This document shows positions 46,906 to 55,143 of a stretch of DNA of 64,000 nucleotides, piece by piece. Location of the stretch: the NCBI GenBank assembly GCA_029213045.1, contig JARGPN010000015.1, positions 62,001 through 126,000 on the forward strand. The letters run 5' to 3'. Source of the stretch: Alcanivoracaceae bacterium (GTDB lineage: Bacteria; Pseudomonadota; Gammaproteobacteria; Pseudomonadales; Alcanivoracaceae). The number at the start of each line of letters is the position of its first letter. The first letter of the stretch is position 1. The notes under the pieces are model-generated. The model did not search any database and was not told the DNA's origin. It was given only the letters and a program-made list of their open reading frames with translations. Both the position numbers and the translations under genes were made by a program.

Positions 46906-48361
46906 TGATAAGCCTCCGATATCTTGACTCATCAAGCTTGACGATGGACTGTGGCGGCCCTGAAAGTACTCCATTTTCTTTTAACTCCCCAAAGGAAATA
47001 GGCGATTTAAAATGCTTTATTACCCTAAAAAGTATGACCTTGACTTCTTTTCTTGCCATCTCAGAAATCTGTTCAAATGAATAAACTGTGCGACGACTTA
47101 CTTGTGCCGATATTTCTTCCGGGTCAGAAGAAACCGAAAAGTCATCAACGACTCCAACCGTAGTAATAACCTTTTCATCATGAGAACGATAAAAAATAAG
47201 AATATCACCTGCAGCAATACTTTTCGTCTGAGCATTACATAAATAAGCCAACTTTATCGCATTGCCAATGTGACGCTGAGGGGCTGTAAAAAGTGTAAGC
47301 TGTCTACTCTTCTGACTCGGATAATCCGGAAAGAGAATGTCGTGATACTCAGGAACAATTGGAACAAGATACTTATTAACGTCTTTATCCTGACGGAAGT
47401 GCGGATAGTAAAAGCGAACAAAATCCTTTGCTTCAACATCGGGCTTTGGAGGAAGCAAAGGATGCTTCTTTACCCAAACCGTATCGCCATCATAATTTCC
47501 CGAATAACTGAAAAACCCAAAATCCGCCAAAAGTGAAGCGAGATAGTGCTGTTTATCCGCATTACCATGGACAAAGATATTCAGACACTCGTTCTCAGTC
47601 GCGTAGCGAAACGCTGCCTTCAGAAAAAGCTCACCGATCTTCCTCCCCCTAACCGATTCTCCAACCTTAAAAGTGCAGAGCTTCAGCGCCTTTCCGCGAA
47701 GAACGTCTCCAGAGTCAGTTATTTTTTCATCGATTTGCTCTGCATAAACACAGAGCGCACCGAGACTGACTTCTTCGTCACGGTATATCCATGCTCGCCT
47801 ACCCTCTTGCGCCTTTTTCGCAAACCAACCATCGAATCCTTGATAATCTTCTCTAAGACCATCAAAAAAACTCCCAGTTAACTCTGGCGAAATGACATGC
47901 AGTGGAACGTCTTCAATATTGGGGAGGGAGACCTCAGCAGGCTCATGCAAACGACGGAGCCAATCTTCCGCCGTTTGAATGTTGTAAACCCGATCACTTA
48001 ACCCGTATTCGCGAGCCTTGGCATGAATACCCTTATCCTCTGTAATCAGAGCATGAACGGCATTGCATTTAAGAGCATAGAGAATTGCGTTGTCACATGC
48101 ATCATTTGGTGACGTGCTTTCGTCATTCCAGGGGCAATCGGGAACACCTTCTAGTTTCTCGTACTGCTCCATCCGTGGCAGCGTTCGATTTCTACGATCA
48201 ACATCACGATCTCTATCCAGATCATCCAGCGATGCAGGGTGATAAAGAAGCTGGTGCCCGCCTTTTCCGGCTAATCGAATAAAATTCTTAAGATTTCCAT
48301 TCAGAACTATATACGAGTCCTGTAATGGAATAAGAATATTTGTATCGAGCAAAAGGCGCAT
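46889..48361 (-). CDS. PIN - GNAT - PUA-like fusion protein
   Basis: A 490-residue protein with three recognisable parts. Residues 1-150: PIN ribonuclease-like domain with acidic residues at D6 (LLLDTNIL), D87/D90 (NDACDNAILYAL) and D109 (LITEDKGI). Residues ~170-310: a GNAT acyltransferase fold (GRKIGELFLKAAFRYATENECLNIFVH, then FGFFSYSG). Residues ~355-490: a PUA/ASCH-like domain (GDILIFYRS, VILFRVIKHFKSPISF). The PIN acidic set seems complete, so nuclease activity is plausible. It is the first gene of the three-gene operon and seems AT-rich. I know no characterised protein with this exact order. Confidence 0.7.
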   Translation of the reverse strand: MRLLLDTNILIPLQDSYIVLNGNLKNFIRLAGKGGHQLLYHPASLDDLDRDRDVDRRNRTLPRMEQYEKLEGVPDCPWNDESTSPNDACDNAILYALKCNAVHALITEDKGIHAKAREYGLSDRVYNIQTAEDWLRRLHEPAEVSLPNIEDVPLHVISPELTGSFFDGLREDYQGFDGWFAKKAQEGRRAWIYRDEEVSLGALCVYAEQIDEKITDSGDVLRGKALKLCTFKVGESVRGRKIGELFLKAAFRYATENECLNIFVHGNADKQHYLASLLADFGFFSYSGNYDGDTVWVKKHPLLPPKPDVEAKDFVRFYYPHFRQDKDVNKYLVPIVPEYHDILFPDYPSQKSRQLTLFTAPQRHIGNAIKLAYLCNAQTKSIAAGDILIFYRSHDEKVITTVGVVDDFSVSSDPEEISAQVSRRTVYSFEQISEMARKEVKVILFRVIKHFKSPISFGELKENGVLSGPPQSIVKLDESRYRRLINATGV

Positions 48362-48658
48362 GAGGTTATTTCTATTCTTTCAGGCTAGGTTTAGACATGC
48401 CATTAGTCAGGTAAAAAACCATTAGATCTTTAGAGGCCAACCCTAATATTCAACACCACTTCTTCCCTAAGTCTATATGGCTGTCGCCAAATTAAACCAA
48501 AAGCTAAGACACCCACAACTTCCTTCAGAAAAACGCACTTCCGCCATACGCCAAAACTGACACCAGAAATGACGCGCTATGACTGCCTCCACTTAGTTTT
48601 ACGCACTAAAGCCTCGACACCCCAAGCCCCCTGCCACCACAAATTCCGCCATTAGAAC
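48362..48658. other. Gene-free AT-rich gap upstream of the PIN-GNAT operon
   Basis: Nearly 300 bases with no convincing reading frame on either strand. The promoter of the PIN-GNAT operon must lie in its left part, reading leftwards. I saw no clear operator palindrome. It ends at R4. Confidence 0.5.
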
Positions 48659-48700
48659 AAAGAGACACGCACCCCTTAATACAAAAGTGCGTGTTCCCTT
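48659..48700. repeat. Palindromic element R4
   Basis: Arms AAAGAGACACGCAC (48659-48672) and GTGCGTGTTCCCTT (48687-48700), imperfect by one or two bases, 14-base loop. It marks the right limit of the PIN-GNAT operon; the Na/Pi cotransporter gene ends 60 bases further on. Confidence 0.78.
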
Positions 48701-48759
48701 CCCAATTCTTTATTCTTTTGTGTCCTAGCTCTTCTTGTTCTTTTGCTACTGAGGAGCGA

Positions 48760-50304
48760 TCACGCTGAGGCACTCTGAGCCGTCAGGTTTTGCTCTGCCA
48801 ATGCCTGGCTGCGCAGCCAATGACGACCACTTTCATCAACTTCTCTGGCCAAGTTCAACACACTAACTCCCTGCTCCCGGGCCAGCGCGACTATTTGATA
48901 GGCCTGCCGCAACAGCGCGTCCATTTTCTGTTCATGCTGCGCCGACGATATCTGCTCTGCGTTAGACGCCCGATAAAACGCAGCTAGGTGCGCAGATACC
49001 TGCAGATAAAAATCCGCCAAGCTCGGCTGGCGGCAATGCGCTAATCGATAAAGGTCCGCCACCACATCCTTGATGGATTTCAGGGCATAGACGCCTTCGC
49101 TGACACCTCGCCGAACGCGGCCGAGGCGCTCTACCTGACGCTCATTCATCGCTTGACGAGCCAGACGGTTGGCGTATTCCGCCAGCAATAACTCACCGTC
49201 GGTAATTTTCTGGTAGTCCCGCTGAAACTGCTCCAGAGAACCACACGCCAAAGGCGCTCGACACTGTTCTTCGATAGCGGTCAGCAAACTGCTGCTCTGT
49301 TGCTCTAGAAGAATCAAAGCTGGCTCCACCGTTTCGGGCGAGATTTCCGTAAGTAAATCTCCTTGAGCTGAATGGCCTACATGTTTGCGAATCCAGGAAC
49401 CTATCGGTTTCAGGAACGGCGCAAACAAAAAGATTCCGAGCAGGTTAAAACCGCTATGAAAAGCAACGAGGGCAAACAAGGGATCGCTGATCCCGAGTGC
49501 GGCAGCGATACCCGGCCACCACGGCAACAGAAAAAGAAAGGCCAGCACCGCCGTCGCCAGATTGTAAAGCACGTGAAACGCGGCCACCTGCATCTTCTCT
49601 GCAGACCCTTTGATCACCCCCAGCAACAAGGTCATGGTCGTTCCCAAATCCGCGCCAATTACTAACGCCAATGCTTCGGGGAAGCCAATCACTCCGCCGT
49701 GGAGAGCCGAAAGGGTAATCAGCATGGTCGCAGATGAAGATTGAATGACCGCCGTCAGCAGGGTGCCGACCAACGTGTACGCAAGCGGCGGATAGCCCTG
49801 TAACCAACTCACATCGAAACGCAGAGCAACCCCTTCTGCGGCCAGCTTCATGTTATCCAGACCAAACACCAGCAAACCAAAGGCGAGCATAAGCAACCCC
49901 AGTGAGTGCCAGCGCCCCTTGGGAAGCAGGATGCAGACAAGCCCGCCTGCTCCTGCCAATGGCAAGCTGATAGCGGACAACGACAAGGTAAAACCCAGCA
50001 GCGCCACCAGCCAACCGGTCAGGGTGGTACCAACATTCGCGCCGAGCATAATCGCCATAGCATGGCGTAGCTGCAGCACCCCAGCCGCCACAAACGCCAG
50101 CACCAGCAAGCCGACGAGCGAACTGCTTTGCATGATTGCTGTGATCAGAGCGCCGGAGAGAATACCGGCCATTGGTGTGGCGGTCGCCCGCTGCAACATC
50201 CCCGCCGCCTTCTCACTGAACAGCGACTGAACAGCCTGTTCGATTTGTTGCATGGCAAACAGAAACAACCCCAGTCCGGCGACAAAGCCAACCAGAATGC
50301 TCAC
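48760..50304 (-). CDS. Na+/phosphate cotransporter family protein
   Basis: A 514-residue protein of the NptA type. There are two repeated membrane blocks with the QSS motifs: ALITAIMQSSSLVGLLVLAF and LLTAVIQSSSATMLITL, each followed by GANVGTT or GADLGTT. The C-terminal ~170 residues are a PhoU-like helical domain. It imports or exports phosphate with sodium. Its start overlaps the stop of the PPK2 gene by 4 bases, so the two are translated together, linking phosphate transport with polyphosphate metabolism. Confidence 0.9.
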   Translation of the reverse strand: MSILVGFVAGLGLFLFAMQQIEQAVQSLFSEKAAGMLQRATATPMAGILSGALITAIMQSSSLVGLLVLAFVAAGVLQLRHAMAIMLGANVGTTLTGWLVALLGFTLSLSAISLPLAGAGGLVCILLPKGRWHSLGLLMLAFGLLVFGLDNMKLAAEGVALRFDVSWLQGYPPLAYTLVGTLLTAVIQSSSATMLITLSALHGGVIGFPEALALVIGADLGTTMTLLLGVIKGSAEKMQVAAFHVLYNLATAVLAFLFLLPWWPGIAAALGISDPLFALVAFHSGFNLLGIFLFAPFLKPIGSWIRKHVGHSAQGDLLTEISPETVEPALILLEQQSSSLLTAIEEQCRAPLACGSLEQFQRDYQKITDGELLLAEYANRLARQAMNERQVERLGRVRRGVSEGVYALKSIKDVVADLYRLAHCRQPSLADFYLQVSAHLAAFYRASNAEQISSAQHEQKMDALLRQAYQIVALAREQGVSVLNLAREVDESGRHWLRSQALAEQNLTAQSASA

Positions 50305-51107
50305 GACGCATCCCCGGCCAGCAGGTGCCGATACCGTTCAATGCATTCCTCATTCTCTGTCGGATAGTCCGGCGCCAGTTCGGTCAACACATGCGCCAGT
50401 ATCCAGGCCACTTCGGCGCGGGCCGCCGCCTTGTCATCATTCGCAATGACATGCCAAGGCGCGTGTTCCGTGTGTGTGGCCATCAGCGTCTCGTTGACCA
50501 GATCCAGATAGTCGTCACGGCGCTGCCAAGTTTCCACATCGGACGGATCAAACTTCCAGCGTTTACGGGGCTTGTCCAGACGCTTGAGCAGCCGTCGGCG
50601 CTGCTCATCTTTGGATGTATTCAGCCAGATCTTAATGACGCGCGTACCTTCGCGGTGCAGATGTTGCTCAAAACAATTGATGGCTTCATATTTCAACGGC
50701 CAGTCCACACTGCTGTACGCAGACACCGGCCACAACCGCTCGGCAAGTACGGACTCATAATGGCTACGATTAAACGCCACCACTTCGCCACGCTCTGGCA
50801 AATGTCGCCACACGCGCCAAAGAAAATCATGGTAAATCTCATCACCGACAGGCCGCGAAAAGGTATGCACACGAAATGCGGCTGGGTCCATGGCATTGGC
50901 CAAGGTGCGAATCAGACTGTCCTTGCCGGCCGCATCAAGCCCTTGCACTACCAACAGTACGGCATACCGACGATTGGCATGGAGCCGACGTTGATGCTCG
51001 CGCAACAGCTCTACAGCCTCCGCCAGATCCTTACTGCTAACTTGCGTCGGCAAGCTCCGCACATCCAGCCGCCCGGACTGCGGCCAACCGAACTGGTCCA
51101 GTTCCAT
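50301..51107 (-). CDS. PPK2-family polyphosphate:nucleotide phosphotransferase
   Basis: A 268-residue PPK2-fold kinase. Walker A GLDAAGKDS, the acidic FNRSHYESV and the lid region with several Arg (KDEQRRRLLKRLDKPRKRWKFD) are clear. PPK2 enzymes move phosphate between polyphosphate and nucleotides. The subclass (mono- or diphosphate acceptor) was not determined. The ATG at 51107 is preferred over the GTG just before it, with GGGAGG ahead. The stop overlaps the cotransporter start. Confidence 0.9.
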   Translation of the reverse strand: MELDQFGWPQSGRLDVRSLPTQVSSKDLAEAVELLREHQRRLHANRRYAVLLVVQGLDAAGKDSLIRTLANAMDPAAFRVHTFSRPVGDEIYHDFLWRVWRHLPERGEVVAFNRSHYESVLAERLWPVSAYSSVDWPLKYEAINCFEQHLHREGTRVIKIWLNTSKDEQRRRLLKRLDKPRKRWKFDPSDVETWQRRDDYLDLVNETLMATHTEHAPWHVIANDDKAAARAEVAWILAHVLTELAPDYPTENEECIERYRHLLAGDAS

Positions 51108-51167
51108 CACCCCTCCCGAATGTCACACATCCATGATAAACGCCTGCCGCAAAAGGCAGGGCTCCGG

Positions 51168-51833
51168 CTAGAGTCTTGATGCCTCAAGCACCCCTGCCAC
51201 CACAAACTCCACCATCATGGGGTAGTGCACTCGGAAATGCGACGACTCGACTTTGCCTTTCGACAGTGAGTTCATTCTGAAATTATCGGCAAACAAATTC
51301 ATGGTGCAGCTCAGCATTAATTGATAAATATGCAGCGCCGTCTCAGGTGGCATCTTGGGAAATATCGTCTGTAACGCGGCAATAAAACGGGCCGCCATCG
51401 GGTTGAAATGTTCTACGACCAACAACAGCACAAAGGAACGCGAGTTGTGCATCTGTGCGATGAGTCGTAAGTAGTGACACCAGCCTTGGTCTTCTTCGCT
51501 GCGCACCAGCAGCGGCATGGCAAACGCATCGACCCAAGCGCGCACGCGTGATTGGGCATCGCCATCGGCGGGCAGCGCGGCGAGTCGCGCCTCTCTGTCT
51601 GCGTTGATCAATGGCGCGCGACGGCTGATCACCGCCTTAAATAATTCTTCCTTGCTGCCAAACAGTTCGTTGACGTCGGCCAAGCGCGTGCCCGCGCGCT
51701 GGGTGATATCGCGCACCGGCACACCGGTAAAACCACGGTCGGCAAACAGACACTCTGCGGCATCCAGCAGGCGTGTGCGCGAGTCGCCTCTAGCATTGCT
51801 ACTGTCGGCTTTTGTTTTGCTGGGCATACCCAT
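51168..51833 (-). CDS. TetR-family repressor (MBL/CMD locus)
   Basis: A 221-residue TetR regulator. The N-terminal helix-turn-helix lies at about residues 16-62 (LLDAAECLFADRGFTGVPVRDITQRAGTRLADVNELFGSKEELFKAVI). The C-terminal ligand domain ends with hydrophobic helices. It is divergent from the MBL gene, and two palindromic sites lie in the intervening gap, making them its likely operators. Confidence 0.9.
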   Translation of the reverse strand: MGMPSKTKADSSNARGDSRTRLLDAAECLFADRGFTGVPVRDITQRAGTRLADVNELFGSKEELFKAVISRRAPLINADREARLAALPADGDAQSRVRAWVDAFAMPLLVRSEEDQGWCHYLRLIAQMHNSRSFVLLLVVEHFNPMAARFIAALQTIFPKMPPETALHIYQLMLSCTMNLFADNFRMNSLSKGKVESSHFRVHYPMMVEFVVAGVLEASRL

Positions 51834-51878
51834 CTCCCTTCAATCTTGTGCGAATACTAACGTCTCCGGCTCCCACTA

Positions 51879-51892
51879 GGAACATTTGTTCC
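51879..51892. promoter_or_regulatory. Putative TetR operator, copy 1
   Basis: GGAACATTTGTTCC, palindromic except for the central pair. Placed between the divergent TetR and MBL genes, 33 bases from its twin centre to centre, i.e. about three helical turns. Confidence 0.65.
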
Positions 51893-51911
51893 GGCTTGCT
51901 ATAGTCGCAGC

Positions 51912-51925
51912 GGAACATATGTTCC
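51912..51925. promoter_or_regulatory. Putative TetR operator, copy 2
   Basis: GGAACATATGTTCC is a perfect 14-base palindrome. It shares GGAACAT with copy 1 and lies 20 bases before the MBL start codon, where a bound repressor would block the MBL promoter. Confidence 0.7.
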
Positions 51926-51945
51926 GATTTAAACTAGGAGCCTTT

Positions 51946-53070
51946 ATGCACACCGTTCCTCCATGCAAATACGGCACATGGCGACTCGGCCCAATGCGCA
52001 ACACCACGCGCTTTGCTGAACCTGCACGGTTTCGCGAAGGCCTTTACACCCTGCACGGCGGTGCGCATGCGTGGATGGTGCCTAATGGCGCGTGGGGCGA
52101 AACCAATCTCGGCGTGATCATCGGCGATGGCACCAGTGTGTTGATCGACACCTGCTGGGACCCTGCCTTAATGCAGGAAGTCATGAGCCATATTGCACCG
52201 GCCATCGCCAACGCCCCCATTGAGATCGTGATCAACACCCATGCCGACGGTGACCATTGCTGGGGCAACCAACTATTTCACGACAAACAAATTATTGGTT
52301 CTGATGCCTGCATCGCGCAGATGAAGCACTATCATCCGCGCTCGCTTTCTGCATTAAAAAACGCTGGGAAACTGCTGCGCCACATTCCCTTTGCGGGCAT
52401 CAATTGTTTCGGCCACTACATGTCTGAAATGTTTGCGCCTTACGATTTTTCTAAGGTGTGTATCACCCTACCCACTCACGGCTTTCAAGAAAAAAAACTA
52501 CTGCGTATCGGCAATACCGAGCTGATTATTTTTAATGTAGGCCCTGGTCACACCGACGGAGATTCACTGGTGTACTTGCCGCAGGAAAAGGTTGTATATG
52601 CGGGCGATATCTTATTTGCCGACTGCACGCCGGTAATGTGGTCTGGCCCAGTGGGAAATCTGATCAAAGCATTGGAAACACTTCGTCATCTTGATGCGAA
52701 CGTGATTGTGCCAGGGCACGGCAGGCTCGCGAACAATCGGGATGTAACCGCCGCCATTCAGTATTGGCAATTCGCTGAAGATCAGCTTTATCGTTGCTAC
52801 CAACAAAACATGACGCCGTTTGACGCTGCCCGGAGTGTATTGCATAGCCCGCAATTTTTATCCTCACCCTTTGCCCATTGGGATTCACCGGAACGTATAC
52901 TCACTAATGCCTACGGCCTTTATCGCGAATGGGGCGCGCGCTTGACTAACCTGCCGGAAAAATTAAACGTGATGAATATCCTTCGCCAACAAGCGATGCT
53001 GGCATTCTCCGTGCCAACGGCAACACCCAAAATTATGCGCCACCGTTTGGGCTGGGCCCAAACACACTAA
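51946..53070 (+). CDS. MBL-fold metallohydrolase
   Basis: A 374-residue metallo-beta-lactamase-fold enzyme. The metal site NTHADGDHCWG (HxHxDH type, with one His as Asp/His variant reading H-A-D-G-D-H) is followed by PGHTDGD and a later GHG region. Substrate unknown; relatives are lactonases, thioesterases or other hydrolases. The start at 51946 has AGGAG 5 bases ahead, and the frame is open from an earlier ATG. A carboxymuconolactone-decarboxylase-like gene follows and is probably co-transcribed, both under the TetR gene upstream. Confidence 0.85.
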   Translation: MHTVPPCKYGTWRLGPMRNTTRFAEPARFREGLYTLHGGAHAWMVPNGAWGETNLGVIIGDGTSVLIDTCWDPALMQEVMSHIAPAIANAPIEIVINTHADGDHCWGNQLFHDKQIIGSDACIAQMKHYHPRSLSALKNAGKLLRHIPFAGINCFGHYMSEMFAPYDFSKVCITLPTHGFQEKKLLRIGNTELIIFNVGPGHTDGDSLVYLPQEKVVYAGDILFADCTPVMWSGPVGNLIKALETLRHLDANVIVPGHGRLANNRDVTAAIQYWQFAEDQLYRCYQQNMTPFDAARSVLHSPQFLSSPFAHWDSPERILTNAYGLYREWGARLTNLPEKLNVMNILRQQAMLAFSVPTATPKIMRHRLGWAQTH

Positions 53071-53090
53071 TACTTATGTTAGGAGACAGT

Positions 53091-53708
53091 ATGCACACCC
53101 CGAACAAGCAAGATCTGCAACCTAAGGCGGGCTGGCAACACGCTGACACACCACGCATTCCGCCGCTGACTGACGCAGAAACGAACCTCCCGCAGCGATT
53201 GCTATTAACGGCCATTCGACGCATTGGCGGCCTGAATGCTGAAAACCTTTGGCGTTTACTGCTGCGGAATTTTCGTTTGATGCGAGGAATGCTGGGCTTC
53301 GCCTCAAAAATGATGCCCAACGGTGAGTTACCGCGCCGCGATACTGAACTTGTTATTTTGCGTGTTGCATGGAATTGCCGCTGTCGCTATGAGTGGGGCC
53401 AGCATGTGGATATCGGTATGCGTGCGGGCTTGAGCCGTGAAGAAATTATTCGCGTTCCGTTGGGTGCCGATGCGCCCGACTGGCACCCACAGCAACGCGC
53501 AATTCTTCGCGCCTGCGACGAAATGCATGCGGAACGCCTTGTTTCCGACGAAACGTGGGGTGCGTTAAAGCAGCACTTTAATGAACGGATTTTACTCGAA
53601 TTGCTAATGCTTATTGGTTTTTACGAAGGATTGGCGGGAGTGCTTAACAGCACAGGACTGACGCTGGATAATGCACTGGAATCGAAACTCGCGGCATTGA
53701 TGCCATAG
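53091..53708 (+). CDS. Carboxymuconolactone decarboxylase (CMD/AhpD)-family protein
   Basis: A 205-residue protein with a CMD-like core: ELVILRVAWNCRCRYEWGQHVDIGMRAGLSREEI, in which the AhpD-type CxxC is replaced by C-R-C and the Glu...His frame is kept. It may therefore not be a redox protein. The start at 53091 has AGGAG 5 bases ahead. Downstream of the MBL gene by 20 bases. The physiological substrate is unknown; the pair may degrade a lactone or aromatic intermediate. Confidence 0.82.
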   Translation: MHTPNKQDLQPKAGWQHADTPRIPPLTDAETNLPQRLLLTAIRRIGGLNAENLWRLLLRNFRLMRGMLGFASKMMPNGELPRRDTELVILRVAWNCRCRYEWGQHVDIGMRAGLSREEIIRVPLGADAPDWHPQQRAILRACDEMHAERLVSDETWGALKQHFNERILLELLMLIGFYEGLAGVLNSTGLTLDNALESKLAALMP

Positions 53709-53869
53709 ACGATTTTGAAAATTCAGAAAGGGTCAACACGCGCGCATGAATTGCATATCAACACGCGGCATTCATAGCGCGCACGACCCGAACAATCCTG
53801 TGTGAGCATTATTCTTTTTGGAAGCTCCTAATTTAGAAGTCTCACTTTGGGAATTCCTACCGACCTAAC

Positions 53870-54328
53870 TCAAAGATCATCCAAGCGATGCACTTGAGTC
53901 GTCAGCAATTGAGCTTCCTGTTTTTCCAGTGCAAGCAAACTGTCGACCAGCGAATGGCTAGATTCCACTGCCGCCTGCGCTTGCAGATAGCGGTAAACGT
54001 CCATAATTTTTTCATGCTGCGCGATAACCACGGCAAAGACCTCTTCTGTGGACTTTCCGTGAAATATTTCATTGAGCACTGGCTCCGGTTTCGCCGGGGC
54101 TTTGTCAAAGTACTCATAGACCCAAGTGTCCAGTGCGGCGGGCGATGCGTCTGCCTCGCTTAATTTCAAAACTCTGTCTAATTCGCGTTCATGAGTGCTG
54201 AGATAATTCATCAGCATTCGATTTCTCTCGCTATCGGTTTCGCTAGCGCAGTATTCCAAGCAATCGGCCAAATTGCGATGCATGCTGCGCGTCCATTCGA
54301 GAACGTCAGCTAACGTTTCCACTTGCAT
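53870..54328 (-). CDS. Hypothetical helical protein with a ferritin-like layout
   Basis: A 152-residue all-helical protein with regularly placed Glu and His residues (RSMHRNLADCLEYCAS, LSTHERELDRVL, VIAQHEKIMDVYRYL, ALEKQEAQLLTTQVHRL). This suggests a four-helix bundle of the ferritin or hemerythrin kind, though no exact diiron ExxH pair is evident. AGGAG lies 7 bases before the ATG. Next to the Met-rich exported protein; both could concern metals or stress. No family recognised. Confidence 0.6.
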   Translation of the reverse strand: MQVETLADVLEWTRSMHRNLADCLEYCASETDSERNRMLMNYLSTHERELDRVLKLSEADASPAALDTWVYEYFDKAPAKPEPVLNEIFHGKSTEEVFAVVIAQHEKIMDVYRYLQAQAAVESSHSLVDSLLALEKQEAQLLTTQVHRLDDL

Positions 54329-54399
54329 AGGTGCGCTCCTTATCGCGCTGTTATCTCGTTAACCCTACCAACTTTAGATAACGTTAGCATTGCTTGCCG

Positions 54400-54732
54400 C
54401 TATTGGTCGTCGCTCATTTGCTCCAGAACGCGCTGCATCATTTCCATGTGGACCTGCATGTTTTGCATATATGCTTGGGTCTGATCCATGCGTGTTTCCA
54501 TGTTTCCTTCGCCAGACATCATCAGCTTCATTTGCTGCTGCATGCCCTTCATATGATTGTGCATCATCGACATTTCCATTTTGCCGCCCTTGGTCATTTC
54601 CATTTCGGATCTGTGCTCAGACGCTTGCACGTGCTCCTGATCCATTTTCATCATGCCAGAGCCTTTTTCCGCACTGACAGGCATCGCAAACACCAGCATC
54701 AAAAATGATAATAATATCCCTGCATAAGTCAT
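54400..54732 (-). CDS. Exported Met/His-rich small protein
   Basis: A 110-residue protein with a signal peptide ending PVSA near residue 21. The mature ~90 residues contain more than 20 Met plus several His and many Gln/Glu, in helix-like repeats such as KMEMSMMHNHMKGM. Met- and His-rich periplasmic proteins often bind Cu(I) or Ag(I), so metal sequestration is the natural guess. AAGGA precedes the ATG. No family recognised beyond composition. Confidence 0.65.
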   Translation of the reverse strand: MTYAGILLSFLMLVFAMPVSAEKGSGMMKMDQEHVQASEHRSEMEMTKGGKMEMSMMHNHMKGMQQQMKLMMSGEGNMETRMDQTQAYMQNMQVHMEMMQRVLEQMSDDQ

Positions 54733-55143
54733 GGTCTTGTCCTTTAGAAGTAATCAATGAAAAGTCACTGGATAGATAAATTAAAGAAAAACATACGCAG
54801 AGCTAGGAGAGTGCCACCCTCAGCCTGGGCGCAACGAATGTATCGCCGCGCACAAACGCTAGTGTGTATGTTGGCCATCAGTGTGATGGCCTCATTAACA
54901 CCGCGTCTGTACGCTAGGCCGCATAGACCAAGAGAAAAAGAATAGAAAGGTGACAATCCGTAGAAGCACGAAAAAAGAAGAAACGGAGGGGGCACCCACA
55001 ACTTTTTTAGAAGACTGCGCTTTCGTACTAGGCTAAAAACCTTTAATCAGCACTGAAATGTTGTGGTTGCCTCTAGCTTTCCTACCATCCGCTAACGCGC
55101 GGCTGATCCGCGTTGTCACAAGGCGCCTCTTCCTGGCACTGCA
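54733..55143. other. Gap between the Met-rich gene and the FAH hydrolase gene
   Basis: About 410 bases with no supported gene. A 62-codon frame at 54757-54945 (plus strand) has a basic start and one hydrophobic stretch but no good ribosome site, so I do not call it. The gap separates two unrelated minus-strand transcription units. Confidence 0.5.

Noticed and set aside
54757-54945. 62-codon plus-strand frame with one hydrophobic segment
   Set aside because: No good ribosome site and no recognised family, so coding is not supported.
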